This document shows, piece after piece, positions 49,754 through 57,113 of a DNA stretch of 64,000 bases. The translations under genes were made by a program, and so were the position numbers. The first letter of the stretch is position 1. Each line of letters opens with the position of its first letter. The DNA is from Thermococcus sp. MV5 (GTDB lineage: Archaea > Methanobacteriota_B > Thermococci > Thermococcales > Thermococcaceae), in assembly GCF_012027425.1 (NCBI RefSeq), contig NZ_SNUE01000003.1, positions 124,001 to 188,000 of the forward strand. Direction: 5' to 3'. The notes beneath the pieces are model-generated. The model saw only the letters and a list, made by a program, of their open reading frames with translations. It did not search any database and was not told where the DNA came from.

Positions 49754-49904
49754 CCAAGTCACCATTAAGATATTAAATTTAACGTTAATAAGGATATCGC
49801 TAACCTCTTTTAATTGTTAATAACATATTTAAGTAGAAAGTCGCTAGATAATGTACTCTCGATCATGTTTTGGTTTGAAAATAGATAAAGTAAGAGAAAG
49901 TAAG

Positions 49905-50378
49905 TTAGTTTTTAGTTTTTAATCTCACATCAAATAAACATATTTCATCGCCTTTTAACACGTTTTTGGGCCTTTTAAACTCTACATCGGGGTTATACAC
50001 TTTCATTAATGCAACATCTTGCTCACAGTATATGAGGCCAATTTCCTCTGCATTTTTCTCCTTCCAGACTTTTGCAAAAGGACAAAAGGTTACCTCACTG
50101 TAGTATGTTCTCTCATCCACTTGTCCTTTACTTTTCCAAGCTTCTTTCAATGGCATGTCATAATATTTTGATAGGTTTTCCAATGTTAAAGGCAACCCCT
50201 TGCTTAAAACATACTTTCTAATATTTTCGCCTCTTTCCGATCCAAATTTCTCTATAGCTCGTTCCAAGGCTTTTTTGCCATCTTCTCCAAAAGTGTCTAT
50301 AACTTCTTTTGAAAGGTGGTAGAAGAGGAGGGCCATAATTTCGGCCATCTTTTGAACACTACTCTTTTCTTCATTCAT
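49905..50378 (-). CDS. ATC-hydrolase-like family protein
   Basis: 157 residues resembling the L-2-amino-thiazoline-4-carboxylic acid hydrolase family: GEDGKKALERAIEKFGSERG near 31-50, TFCPFAKVWKE near 97, IYCEQDVALMKVYNP near 115, and GDEICLF near the end. The Cys in CPF and the YCE motif are the conserved pair of the family. In bacteria members hydrolyse thiazoline or act in cysteine-related metabolism, but most archaeal homologues are uncharacterised. The ATG at 50378 follows AAGGGGGT. It diverges from the DUF4097 gene across a region with a direct repeat. Confidence 0.75.
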   Translation of the reverse strand: MNEEKSSVQKMAEIMALLFYHLSKEVIDTFGEDGKKALERAIEKFGSERGENIRKYVLSKGLPLTLENLSKYYDMPLKEAWKSKGQVDERTYYSEVTFCPFAKVWKEKNAEEIGLIYCEQDVALMKVYNPDVEFKRPKNVLKGDEICLFDVRLKTKN

Positions 50379-50513
50379 TAGAATACCCCCTTTTCAGTAG
50401 ATTCCTCATATAAACCATTGTCTAACAACTCTAAAAACCTTCTTGTGAGCTCATATAGTACCCTAAACTTTTAGGTTAGTGTGAGTGTTAGGAGTGCCAA
50501 GACTACTGATCAA

Positions 50514-50545
50514 TTTTGACCACATTTTTATTTTCTTTTGACCAC
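50514..50545. promoter_or_regulatory. Direct repeat TTTTGACCAC flanking a TATA element
   Basis: TTTTGACCAC occurs at 50514-50523 and again at 50536-50545, 22 bases apart (two helical turns). An A/T-rich element, ATTTTTATTTT (50524-50534), lies between and is correctly spaced for a start near 50553 upstream of the DUF4097 gene at 50570. The TATATAT at 50551 is too close to the start codon to serve it. The repeat could be an operator for this gene or for both divergent genes. Confidence 0.5.
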
Positions 50546-50569
50546 TCTATTATATATTAGGTGATAAGT

Positions 50570-51238
50570 ATGATTGAAGTAGTTGAGAGAGAATACAAAA
50601 TGAGGCCCGGGATGAAGTTAAAGCTTGGTAATATAAACGGCTATGTAAAAATGGAAGGTTATGAGGGAGATACATTAAAACTCAGGGCTGAGAAAAAGTG
50701 GGGCCTTTTAGGCGCTGAACCTAAGATAAAAATCAAAAAAGAAGGAGACACACTCGTAATAAAAGTGAAACAGAAAAGAAGCTTTGGCATGAGTATTGGT
50801 GAAAGTGCGGTTAATTTTGAGCTCCTTATTCCGAGGGAAGTCGAAGTTGAGGTCGCAAGTGTTAACGGCTCGATAACTGTTAAAAACATTTCAAAAGCGG
50901 GCAAAATAGCCACGGTGAATGGAAGGATACATGTTGAAAATGTTGAAGCTAAGAAAATTTCGACCGTAAATGGGACAATAAAGGTCTTAATGGCGAAAAT
51001 CAACAATGATGCTGGTATATCTACAGTGAATGGTAGTATTGAAGTCTATGTTTCAAGAAACGCCAATGTGGAAGTTAAAGCAAGTACTGTAAATGGAAAG
51101 ATAAATACTGACATGCCAGGAGAGATTTCAAAGACGCATATTTACGGACCAAAATCATTCACGGGAGTTCTTGGAGAGGGGAGACACAAACTGAAGATAT
51201 CTGCAGTGAATGGGAGTGTTACAATTAAGCTGAGATGA
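50570..51238 (+). CDS. DUF4097-like beta-helix protein with repeated VNG turns
   Basis: 222 residues. The sequence is a run of short beta strands joined by Val-Asn-Gly turns (SVNGSITV, TVNGRIHV, TVNGTIKV, TVNGSIEV, TVNGKINT, AVNGSVTI), the pattern of the DUF4097/adhesin-like right-handed beta-helix. The N-terminal half is a basic and acidic beta-sandwich. No signal peptide, membrane segment or anchor is seen, so it would act in the cytoplasm unless exported by other means. The ATG at 50570 follows AGGTGATAAG. Its stop overlaps the convergent CPBP gene by 14 bases. Confidence 0.75.
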   Translation: MIEVVEREYKMRPGMKLKLGNINGYVKMEGYEGDTLKLRAEKKWGLLGAEPKIKIKKEGDTLVIKVKQKRSFGMSIGESAVNFELLIPREVEVEVASVNGSITVKNISKAGKIATVNGRIHVENVEAKKISTVNGTIKVLMAKINNDAGISTVNGSIEVYVSRNANVEVKASTVNGKINTDMPGEISKTHIYGPKSFTGVLGEGRHKLKISAVNGSVTIKLR

Positions 51239-51821
51239 TGCAGAGGATATCAAACACTATTGCACCTATCCAGTGAAGAAAAAAGCTTGGTAGAAAGCTC
51301 TCACTTTTTAAATCTATTTTTGCAAATGCTATTCCTGCAAAGAATGAATAAGGGACCTCCAGTGCTGGCTTTCCTATATGGACAAAAGTATAGGGGATAT
51401 TCTGGGCGAGTATGCCGACCCATTCATTTTCCTTACTCAGGGGAAAGAGCAATATTCCTCTGTAAAATGCCTCATGGGCGAACATTATAACTCCGATGAG
51501 GAGTTCTTTGAAGAGGAACTCTAACCAGGACGTGTAGGTGAAAATAGGATAATAATCTCTGAAGGCATCTAATCGTGAGGCATACATGCTTATAGGAAGT
51601 GCCATGAAAAAAAGCATAAACGCCCATTTATATCCTTCTTTTTTGCCAAATTTAAATCCCATCTCATTTAGCTTAAACCCAAGGGGATATGCTGCTATAA
51701 TGGGAATTACCACATAAAAGAGGGTATTATAAAAAGCCCATTCATATATGTTAGTTCCTAAATGACGACTAAGAATCACGAGAAAAATTCCGACAAGATA
51801 GAGGGTGAATGAGCTTTTCAA
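51225..51821 (-). CDS. CPBP family intramembrane protease-like protein
   Basis: 198 residues with about six membrane helices. The ABI/CPBP family motifs are partly kept: HEAFYRG at residues 116-122 in place of EExxxR, His148 in TFVHIGKP, and His183 in LHWIGA. The second Glu of the first motif is replaced by Ala, with a His before the remaining Glu, so catalysis may differ. Bacterial CPBP proteins mature or protect peptides, and archaeal ones are unstudied. The TTG at 51821 has GGTGAT five bases upstream. It faces the DUF4097 gene; FKBP lies behind it on the same strand. Confidence 0.75.
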   Translation of the reverse strand: MKSSFTLYLVGIFLVILSRHLGTNIYEWAFYNTLFYVVIPIIAAYPLGFKLNEMGFKFGKKEGYKWAFMLFFMALPISMYASRLDAFRDYYPIFTYTSWLEFLFKELLIGVIMFAHEAFYRGILLFPLSKENEWVGILAQNIPYTFVHIGKPALEVPYSFFAGIAFAKIDLKSESFLPSFFLHWIGAIVFDILCIISA

Positions 51822-51854
51822 AGGTGATCACCAAATAAAAGAGGATGGAGAGGA

Positions 51855-52721
51855 TCATTCTTCTTTGGTTTCATTCTCTACGGTGTTTTCTTCATTGGCT
51901 TCCCCAATTTCTTTGACTTCTTCAGCTTCCTTAGTGATTTCTTCTGGTACTTCTTCAGCTTTCTTCTCTACCTCAGGTTCAGCTTTTTCGGCTTTCTCTT
52001 CTTCAATTTTAACTTCTGGGGGTTTTAGAAGATCTTCAACTGTAGGCTTGAATTTCACTGTTTCGTAACCCAAGAACTTGAGGTCACTTTCTAAAAGTAT
52101 CTCGCCCAGTACAAGGGTTCTTGGATCTAATGTTTGTTCTCCGAAGTCTATCTTTACATCCTTCTCGCCAACTTCAATCTGCACTTTTTCAAAGTCGATT
52201 CTTGGGATTCTAAGGTCTATTAGAGCTTTTACTTTCTCTATTGGGTCTTCGATTTTTTCAAGAATCTCGACTTCGTATACTGCAGTTTTCCCAGCAAATG
52301 GGTGGTTAAAGTCAACTCTTACTCTACCACTTGAAACGCTCATAACTCTTCCTTTGAGTTTCTTTCCACTTTCTGTTTCTATTTCCACATCAAGCCCAGG
52401 GAATGGATAAATGCCTTGTCTTCTGAACTGGCCTATTGTAAATGTTTTTATGAGTTTGGGATCTCTCTTTCCGAAGGCCTTTTCTGGGGGGATCTCAAGA
52501 GTGTACTTCTTCCCAACTTCTAGGCCTTCTAAAGCTTCGTCAAGGCCTTTTATAACATGTCCAGCACCCACTGCTATTGGCACTGGTCCGTAAATGCCTT
52601 TTTCATTGTAAATGCCAGCTTCTTTTGCAACGTCCTCATAAGTTGTATCAAATATCTCTCCAGTCTCTTTGATCTTTCCAATGTAGTGGAGCTTTATTAC
52701 ATCCTTCTTTGCCACTTTCAT
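51855..52721 (-). CDS. FKBP-type peptidyl-prolyl isomerase (long, SlyD-like) with acidic tail
   Basis: About 288 residues. The start is the ATG at 52721; an ATG two codons upstream is too close to AGGAGGTT, and the longer frame is not used. The FKBP domain holds KLHYIGKIKETGEIFDTT near 10-27 and an IF-type insert (residues 80-140) ending VDFNHPFAGKTAVYEV. A second alpha/beta region follows (160-225), and the last 70 residues are an Ala/Glu/Lys/Val-rich charged tail, probably a flexible or coiled arm. Long archaeal FKBPs act as folding helpers and chaperones. It diverges from cysS. Confidence 0.92.
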   Translation of the reverse strand: MKVAKKDVIKLHYIGKIKETGEIFDTTYEDVAKEAGIYNEKGIYGPVPIAVGAGHVIKGLDEALEGLEVGKKYTLEIPPEKAFGKRDPKLIKTFTIGQFRRQGIYPFPGLDVEIETESGKKLKGRVMSVSSGRVRVDFNHPFAGKTAVYEVEILEKIEDPIEKVKALIDLRIPRIDFEKVQIEVGEKDVKIDFGEQTLDPRTLVLGEILLESDLKFLGYETVKFKPTVEDLLKPPEVKIEEEKAEKAEPEVEKKAEEVPEEITKEAEEVKEIGEANEENTVENETKEE

Positions 52722-52852
52722 AATCATAACCTCCTGATTTCCTTTTTTCAAAAGCTGGTTTAGATTATGGAATGGGGTTTTTAAGCTTTGCACTTGCCGA
52801 AAGCGATAATCTAATAAAAACCTTAGAGAACTTTTTCTGGGTGGTAGAAAAA

Positions 52853-54277
52853 ATGAAAGTTTACAACACGATGACAAAGCAGAAAGAGGAATTCAGACCT
52901 TTGAGAGAAGGCGAGGTCAGGATGTACGTTTGTGGGCCCACAGTTTATGATTACACTCATCTTGGACATGCAAGGACCTACATAGCTTTTGATGTGATAA
53001 GACGGTACCTGGAACATAAAGGATATAGTGTCTTAATGGTGATGAATTTCACTGATATAGATGATAAGATCATAAGAAGGGCGCAAGAAACGGGAGAAGA
53101 CCCAAACGAACTTGCAGAGAGGTTTTTAAACTTCTTTTTGGAGGACATGAAGTCGTTGAAGGTTAAACCCGCTGATATTTATCCGAGAGTTACAGAGCAC
53201 ATTCAGGATATAATCGAGTTTGTCAGAAAACTTGAGGAAAGGGGATACGCATATGAAGGTAGTGACGGTGTTTATTTTGAAGTTAGAAAATATGGAGAAT
53301 ATGGCAAGCTAAGTAAAATAAATCTTGAAGACCTCAGAAAAGGAGCAAGAGTCGAGCCAGGAGAAGGGAAGAGAAATCCTGAGGATTTTGCTCTCTGGAA
53401 GAAGGCTAAACCTGGAGAACCAAAATGGGACAGCCCATGGGGAGAAGGAAGGCCTGGGTGGCATATAGAATGTTCTACCATGAGCACAAAATACCTTGGA
53501 GAGAGCTTTGACATCCATGGTGGTGGAAATGACTTGATCTTCCCTCATCATGAAAACGAAATAGCACAGACAGAGGCATGCACGGGAGTAGAATGGGTTC
53601 GCTATTGGCTTCACACAGGCTTTGTGATGGTAAAAGGAGAGAAAATGAGTAAAAGCCTTGGAAACTTTGTCACTATAAGAGAACTTCTTGAAAGATACTC
53701 ACCTGAAGTTATAAGGTTCTTTGTCCTTCAAAAGCACTACCGTTCTCCTCTTGATTATACAGAAGAAGGAATTCAACATGCAAGAAATAACCTTGAACGT
53801 TTGTATAACACTATCGAGAATATAAGAATAGCAATGGAAAAAGCCGAGATACCGTTCAAATGGGAGAAAGAGGAATTTGAGCTCTATGAGGTTATAAGAG
53901 AAGCTAAGAAGAAGTTCTATGAGGCCATGGATGATGACTTCAATACTGCTGAGGCCATGAAGCCTATATTTGAAGTTGCAAATGCTGTAAACGTCTATCT
54001 CACAAAAGTTGAGAAACCAAAAGAAAGTGTACTGAGAAAAGCCATTGAGTTCTTCAGAATAATAAGTGAAGTTTTCGGGATCTTTGAGGAATACTTTAAG
54101 GAAGCTAAAGAGAGCAAAGAAGAAGAACTCATAGAGTTGCTCATTGAGGTAAGAAGTGCACTTAGGAAGCAGAGGAGCTTTGAATTGGCAGATAAGATAA
54201 GGGCAGAACTCAGAGAACTAGGAATTCAGCTTGAAGATACCCCTGAAGGAACAATTTGGAAGAGGATAAATGTTTAA
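52853..54277 (+). CDS. cysS: Cysteinyl-tRNA synthetase
   Basis: 474 residues, class I. The ATG at 52853 follows GGTGGTAGAAAAA. HIGH-type motif HLGH at residues 36-39, zinc ligands including Cys27 (CGPTVYDY), Cys near 206 (IECSTMS), and the HHENE segment near 231; KMSKS near 263 (GEKMSKSLGN). The C-terminal anticodon-binding region is intact. It lies 72 bases before the M20 peptidase on the same strand, which has its own TATA-like element (54308-54317). Confidence 0.97.
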   Translation: MKVYNTMTKQKEEFRPLREGEVRMYVCGPTVYDYTHLGHARTYIAFDVIRRYLEHKGYSVLMVMNFTDIDDKIIRRAQETGEDPNELAERFLNFFLEDMKSLKVKPADIYPRVTEHIQDIIEFVRKLEERGYAYEGSDGVYFEVRKYGEYGKLSKINLEDLRKGARVEPGEGKRNPEDFALWKKAKPGEPKWDSPWGEGRPGWHIECSTMSTKYLGESFDIHGGGNDLIFPHHENEIAQTEACTGVEWVRYWLHTGFVMVKGEKMSKSLGNFVTIRELLERYSPEVIRFFVLQKHYRSPLDYTEEGIQHARNNLERLYNTIENIRIAMEKAEIPFKWEKEEFELYEVIREAKKKFYEAMDDDFNTAEAMKPIFEVANAVNVYLTKVEKPKESVLRKAIEFFRIISEVFGIFEEYFKEAKESKEEELIELLIEVRSALRKQRSFELADKIRAELRELGIQLEDTPEGTIWKRINV

Positions 54278-54349
54278 CTCTTTTCTTTCTTGATTTAGCT
54301 TAGCAATTTTTAAATATCCTTTCGATGAGAATCTTAATGGTGTAATCCT

Positions 54350-55687
54350 ATGGGGGTACTTGAGCTTCTTTCTGAGCTTGTAAAATTTGACACAACAAAT
54401 GACCCGGGGAAGGGAATAAAACCACCAAAAGAATGCCCTCAGTTCATAAGGGATACTTTAGCTTCATGGGGAATTGAAAGTGAATTAATAGAGAGAAATG
54501 GCTACTATGGTGTCTACGGAGAAATTGGAAAAGGAAAACCAAAATTGCTTTTCATGGCCCACTTTGATGTTGTTCCAGTGAATAGGGAAGAATGGGAGAC
54601 AGAACCCTTTGAACTAACGATTAAGGGGGATAAGGCTTATGGTAGAGGAAGTGCTGACGATAAATCAAATGTTGCTGCAGTGATGCTTGCTATTAGGGAA
54701 CTCTCAAAAATGGATCTTAATGGAAAAGTTTTGTTTGCATTTACTGGTGATGAGGAGGTAGGTGGAGCTCTAGCTATGCATATTGCTGAGAGACTCAAAG
54801 AGAGGGAAAACCTCCCAGAATACATGATAAATGCCGATGGAATTGGAATGAGGCCAATAATCCGAAGGAGAAAAGGTTTTGGTGTTTCTATAACTGTTCC
54901 TGCAGAAAAAACCATAATTAAAGGAATTCTAAAGGAGACAACCTTTAAAATAAATACTCCAGTAATTGAAACACGACACGCTGCGTATTTCCTTCCAGGA
55001 GTTGATACTCATCCAATGATATCTCTTTCTCATTTCTTGAGGAATACAAACTTTATTGCAGTAAGTCTCGAAGGTAGATTCCTAAAGTCCAATGTGATTC
55101 CAAGTGAGGTGACTCTAAAATATCTTGAACCAGGAGAGGGAGAAAATGTAGAGGTTGATTTGGGGTTAACTAAACTCTTAAGGGCTATTGTTCCATTAGT
55201 TAGAGCCTCAATAAAATCAGAAAAATACAGTGATTATGGCGTTTCAATAACTCCCAACCTCTATTCCTCTCAAAATGGAAAACACACTCTCAAACTCGAT
55301 ATACGAATGATGGGGCATTCACAGGTAGAAATTGAAAAAGCGCTAAAGGAAATACTGGATTTCAATATCCCAGAGGCGAAACTCATAGTAAAAAGCAATG
55401 AAAAGGCTGGTTACCTCTTTACTCATCCAGAAGAGAGAATAGTAAGATCAATGCTGGAAACGCTCAGAGAATTTGGTGAAAGTGTGGAACCCATTGAAGG
55501 ACCCGGGGCAGCAGATTCTAGGTTCTTCACGCCTTACGGGGTTAAAGCAATAGACTTTGGTCCCAAAGGTGGAAATATCCATGGGCCAAATGAATATGTA
55601 AGTATAGAATCGCTCAAAATATTGCCTGAAGTGTACAAGAGAGTTGCACTTAAGTTACACTCGAAAGCCTCGTTTTTTAGGAAGTAG
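54350..55687 (+). CDS. M20 family metallopeptidase
   Basis: 445 residues of the ArgE/DapE/carboxypeptidase group. Metal-ligand motifs: MAHFDVVPVN near 69, GRGSADDKSNVAA near 98 with bridging Asp, TGDEEVGG near 132 with catalytic Glu pair, NADGIGMRP near 160, and NIHGPNEYVS near 416 with the last His. The dimerisation lid domain spans about 180-300. The ATG at 54350 follows GGTGTAATC. The last residues (SKASFFRK) lie within DNA that matches an IS-like remnant (55663-55756), so the native C terminus may have been replaced. Substrate (N-acyl amino acid or peptide) is unknown. Confidence 0.88.
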   Translation: MGVLELLSELVKFDTTNDPGKGIKPPKECPQFIRDTLASWGIESELIERNGYYGVYGEIGKGKPKLLFMAHFDVVPVNREEWETEPFELTIKGDKAYGRGSADDKSNVAAVMLAIRELSKMDLNGKVLFAFTGDEEVGGALAMHIAERLKERENLPEYMINADGIGMRPIIRRRKGFGVSITVPAEKTIIKGILKETTFKINTPVIETRHAAYFLPGVDTHPMISLSHFLRNTNFIAVSLEGRFLKSNVIPSEVTLKYLEPGEGENVEVDLGLTKLLRAIVPLVRASIKSEKYSDYGVSITPNLYSSQNGKHTLKLDIRMMGHSQVEIEKALKEILDFNIPEAKLIVKSNEKAGYLFTHPEERIVRSMLETLREFGESVEPIEGPGAADSRFFTPYGVKAIDFGPKGGNIHGPNEYVSIESLKILPEVYKRVALKLHSKASFFRK

Positions 55688-55756
55688 TGGCTGTGTGAAT
55701 CGGCCTGTGGGGAGTAAACTCCCCACTAAGCCCCTTGCGTGAGCGAGGAGTAGTTC
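55663..55756 (+). mobile_element. Suspected IS200/IS605-type right-end remnant
   Basis: Begins with GAAAGCCTCGT (55663-55673), identical to the complement of 18340-18350. It continues with GTGAATCGGCC, a strong hairpin GTGGGGAGT/ACTCCCCAC (55707-55726), then AAGCCC and a second hairpin CCTTGC/GCGAGG (55733-55748) and TAGTTCAC. This layout resembles the 3' end of tnpB elements, where the transposon end and the guide-RNA scaffold overlap. No tnpB is adjacent. It overlaps the last 25 bases of the M20 gene. Confidence 0.5.
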
Positions 55757-55765
55757 ACTCTTTTT

Positions 55766-55954
55766 TCATCTCTTCTTTTTCAAATCCAACAATAATTCCC
55801 CATTAATTCCGACATTTTCGGGAGAATTTTCCTTTATGAGTACTGTTATATGCTCTATCCCATAAATCTCTGATGCAACTTCTGTAAACCTTTTCACGAG
55901 CTCTCTCTTTTTCTCAACACTAATTGGGGGACCTTCAATAATTATGGTTGGCAT
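55766..55954 (-). CDS. 4-oxalocrotonate tautomerase family protein
   Basis: 62 residues, the usual size of the smallest tautomerases. After removal of Met the N-terminal Pro (MPTIIIEGPP) would be the catalytic base. The rest (KKRELVKRFTEVASEIYG ... HITVLIKENSPENVGINGELL) follows the 4-OT pattern. It is normally a hexamer; the substrate is unknown. The ATG at 55954 has GGGTGA upstream; an ATG three codons earlier is less well placed and would bury the Pro. It lies just downstream of the IS-like remnant, convergent with the M20 gene. Confidence 0.9.
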   Translation of the reverse strand: MPTIIIEGPPISVEKKRELVKRFTEVASEIYGIEHITVLIKENSPENVGINGELLLDLKKKR

Positions 55955-56112
55955 TCCATTCACCCACTCTTAAATTAAAGTGGAGTATATTAAAAATTCT
56001 ACTCTTTTCCTAGTTGTTTAAGTGGAAATGGTTGCCAAGTTTTAAAAAGATCGAGCATTTTAACTTCCTTTGTTGGCTGGAACTCCCCTCGTTCACGACA
56101 AGAGAAGGTCGG

Positions 56113-56130
56113 TGGGAAAAGCTTAAATAT
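56113..56130 (+). promoter_or_regulatory. Promoter of the purine phosphoribosyltransferase gene
   Basis: GGGAAAAGCTTAAATATC gives a BRE (AAAAGC) and TATA box about 35 bases upstream of the ATG at 56162. A short leader with AAGGGAAATC follows. The 160 bases between it and the tautomerase gene hold no gene I can see. Confidence 0.6.
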
Positions 56131-56161
56131 CTCCTTCTTATTAACGTCAGTAAGGGAAATC

Positions 56162-56809
56162 ATGAAAAAGTTTCCAGCATACTTAGCTTCTTGGGACGAT
56201 ATAGAAAGATGGGCTAAAGAAGGTGCAACAAAGATTCTTGAGAAAGAGTGGAGACCAGACGTTGTTGTAGGTCTTGCAAGGGGAGGTTGGATTGCTGCAA
56301 GGCTCTACTGTGATTATATTGGGGTTAAAGACCTTGTAAGCATTAAGGTAGAGCATTGGGGAGTCACGGCAACTCCAGATGGAAGAGCGAGACTGAAATA
56401 TGGAACTCAGTATGAGTTTGAAGGTAAAAAAGTTTTAATAGTTGATGATATAGCCGACACAGGAGAAAGCCTGACTCTTGCAAAGAACTATGTTGAGAGC
56501 AAAAACCCAGCTGAAATCAAAGTTGCAACGCTCTTGACAATCAAAACCTCGAAGTTCCAGCCAGATTATTTTGGAGAAGAGATTGATTGGGCGTGGATAG
56601 TGTTTCCATGGAATTTTGTTGAGGATATGATAAACCTCGTAAATAACCTCTTTGAGGAGAGGGAAACTCTCACTCTGGATGAAATAGTTGAGTTGTTTAA
56701 AGAATTACATGGTATGGAGGTTCCAAAAGAAAAGCTTGAGGAGGCCTTGAGATTTGCCCAGATGAGAAAGATATTTAAATCAGATGGGCAATCTTGGCGC
56801 AAAGCCTAA
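56162..56809 (+). CDS. Purine phosphoribosyltransferase (xanthine/guanine type)
   Basis: 215 residues of the archaeal COG2236-type phosphoribosyltransferase family. PRPP motif KVLIVDDIADTGESL near 95-109; the PPi loop is GLARGGW near 38, and a hood with aromatic residues follows (DWAWIVFPWN near 140). It joins hypoxanthine, xanthine or guanine to PRPP; which base cannot be told. It is the salvage partner of the purine permease (11.2 kb) and nucleoside ABC transporter (60 kb). It overlaps the next small gene by 26 bases. Confidence 0.85.
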   Translation: MKKFPAYLASWDDIERWAKEGATKILEKEWRPDVVVGLARGGWIAARLYCDYIGVKDLVSIKVEHWGVTATPDGRARLKYGTQYEFEGKKVLIVDDIADTGESLTLAKNYVESKNPAEIKVATLLTIKTSKFQPDYFGEEIDWAWIVFPWNFVEDMINLVNNLFEERETLTLDEIVELFKELHGMEVPKEKLEEALRFAQMRKIFKSDGQSWRKA

Positions 56810-57113
56810 GGTTGTGATACCTTTGGATAAAGAGGATATGATAAAATCAATAAAGGAGCACAGCAACTATTCCAGAGAGATTTACGACATGCACGAAGAA
56901 GTCATCAATGAGGCATTGGAAAACTATGAGCAGCTAAAAGAAGAGTACTTAAATGGACACTCTAGGGCTAGAATCGTGAGGATAGTGATAAACGAGGATA
57001 ACAATCTGCCCTTGGCCATAGAATTCCATCGCAAAGATGACTCATTTAAAGGGTTCAGCATAGCAATTGGAAAGCCTTACATAAAGAATGGAAAAAGCAA
57101 CGATCATGAATAA
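56784..57113 (+). CDS. Conserved hypothetical protein
   Basis: Up to 109 residues, no family recognised. It is acidic and soluble: an N-terminal charged helix rich in Glu and Lys (DKEDMIKSIKEHSNYSREIYD) and a C-terminal beta part (RIVRIVINEDNNLPLAIEF). The longest start (ATG 56784) overlaps the phosphoribosyltransferase gene and has no clear ribosome site; GTG near 56814 or ATG 56838 (with GAGG upstream) are alternatives. Coding is supported by sense composition and overlap with two well-defined genes. Its stop overlaps the convergent DUF4932 protease stop by ten bases. Confidence 0.6.
   Translation: MGNLGAKPKVVIPLDKEDMIKSIKEHSNYSREIYDMHEEVINEALENYEQLKEEYLNGHSRARIVRIVINEDNNLPLAIEFHRKDDSFKGFSIAIGKPYIKNGKSNDHE

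Noticed and set aside
56040-56110. IS left-end candidate (GAACTCCCCTCG) before the phosphoribosyltransferase gene
   Set aside because: It is not matched to the remnant at 55.7 kb in order or orientation, and the short GC-rich tract alone is weak.
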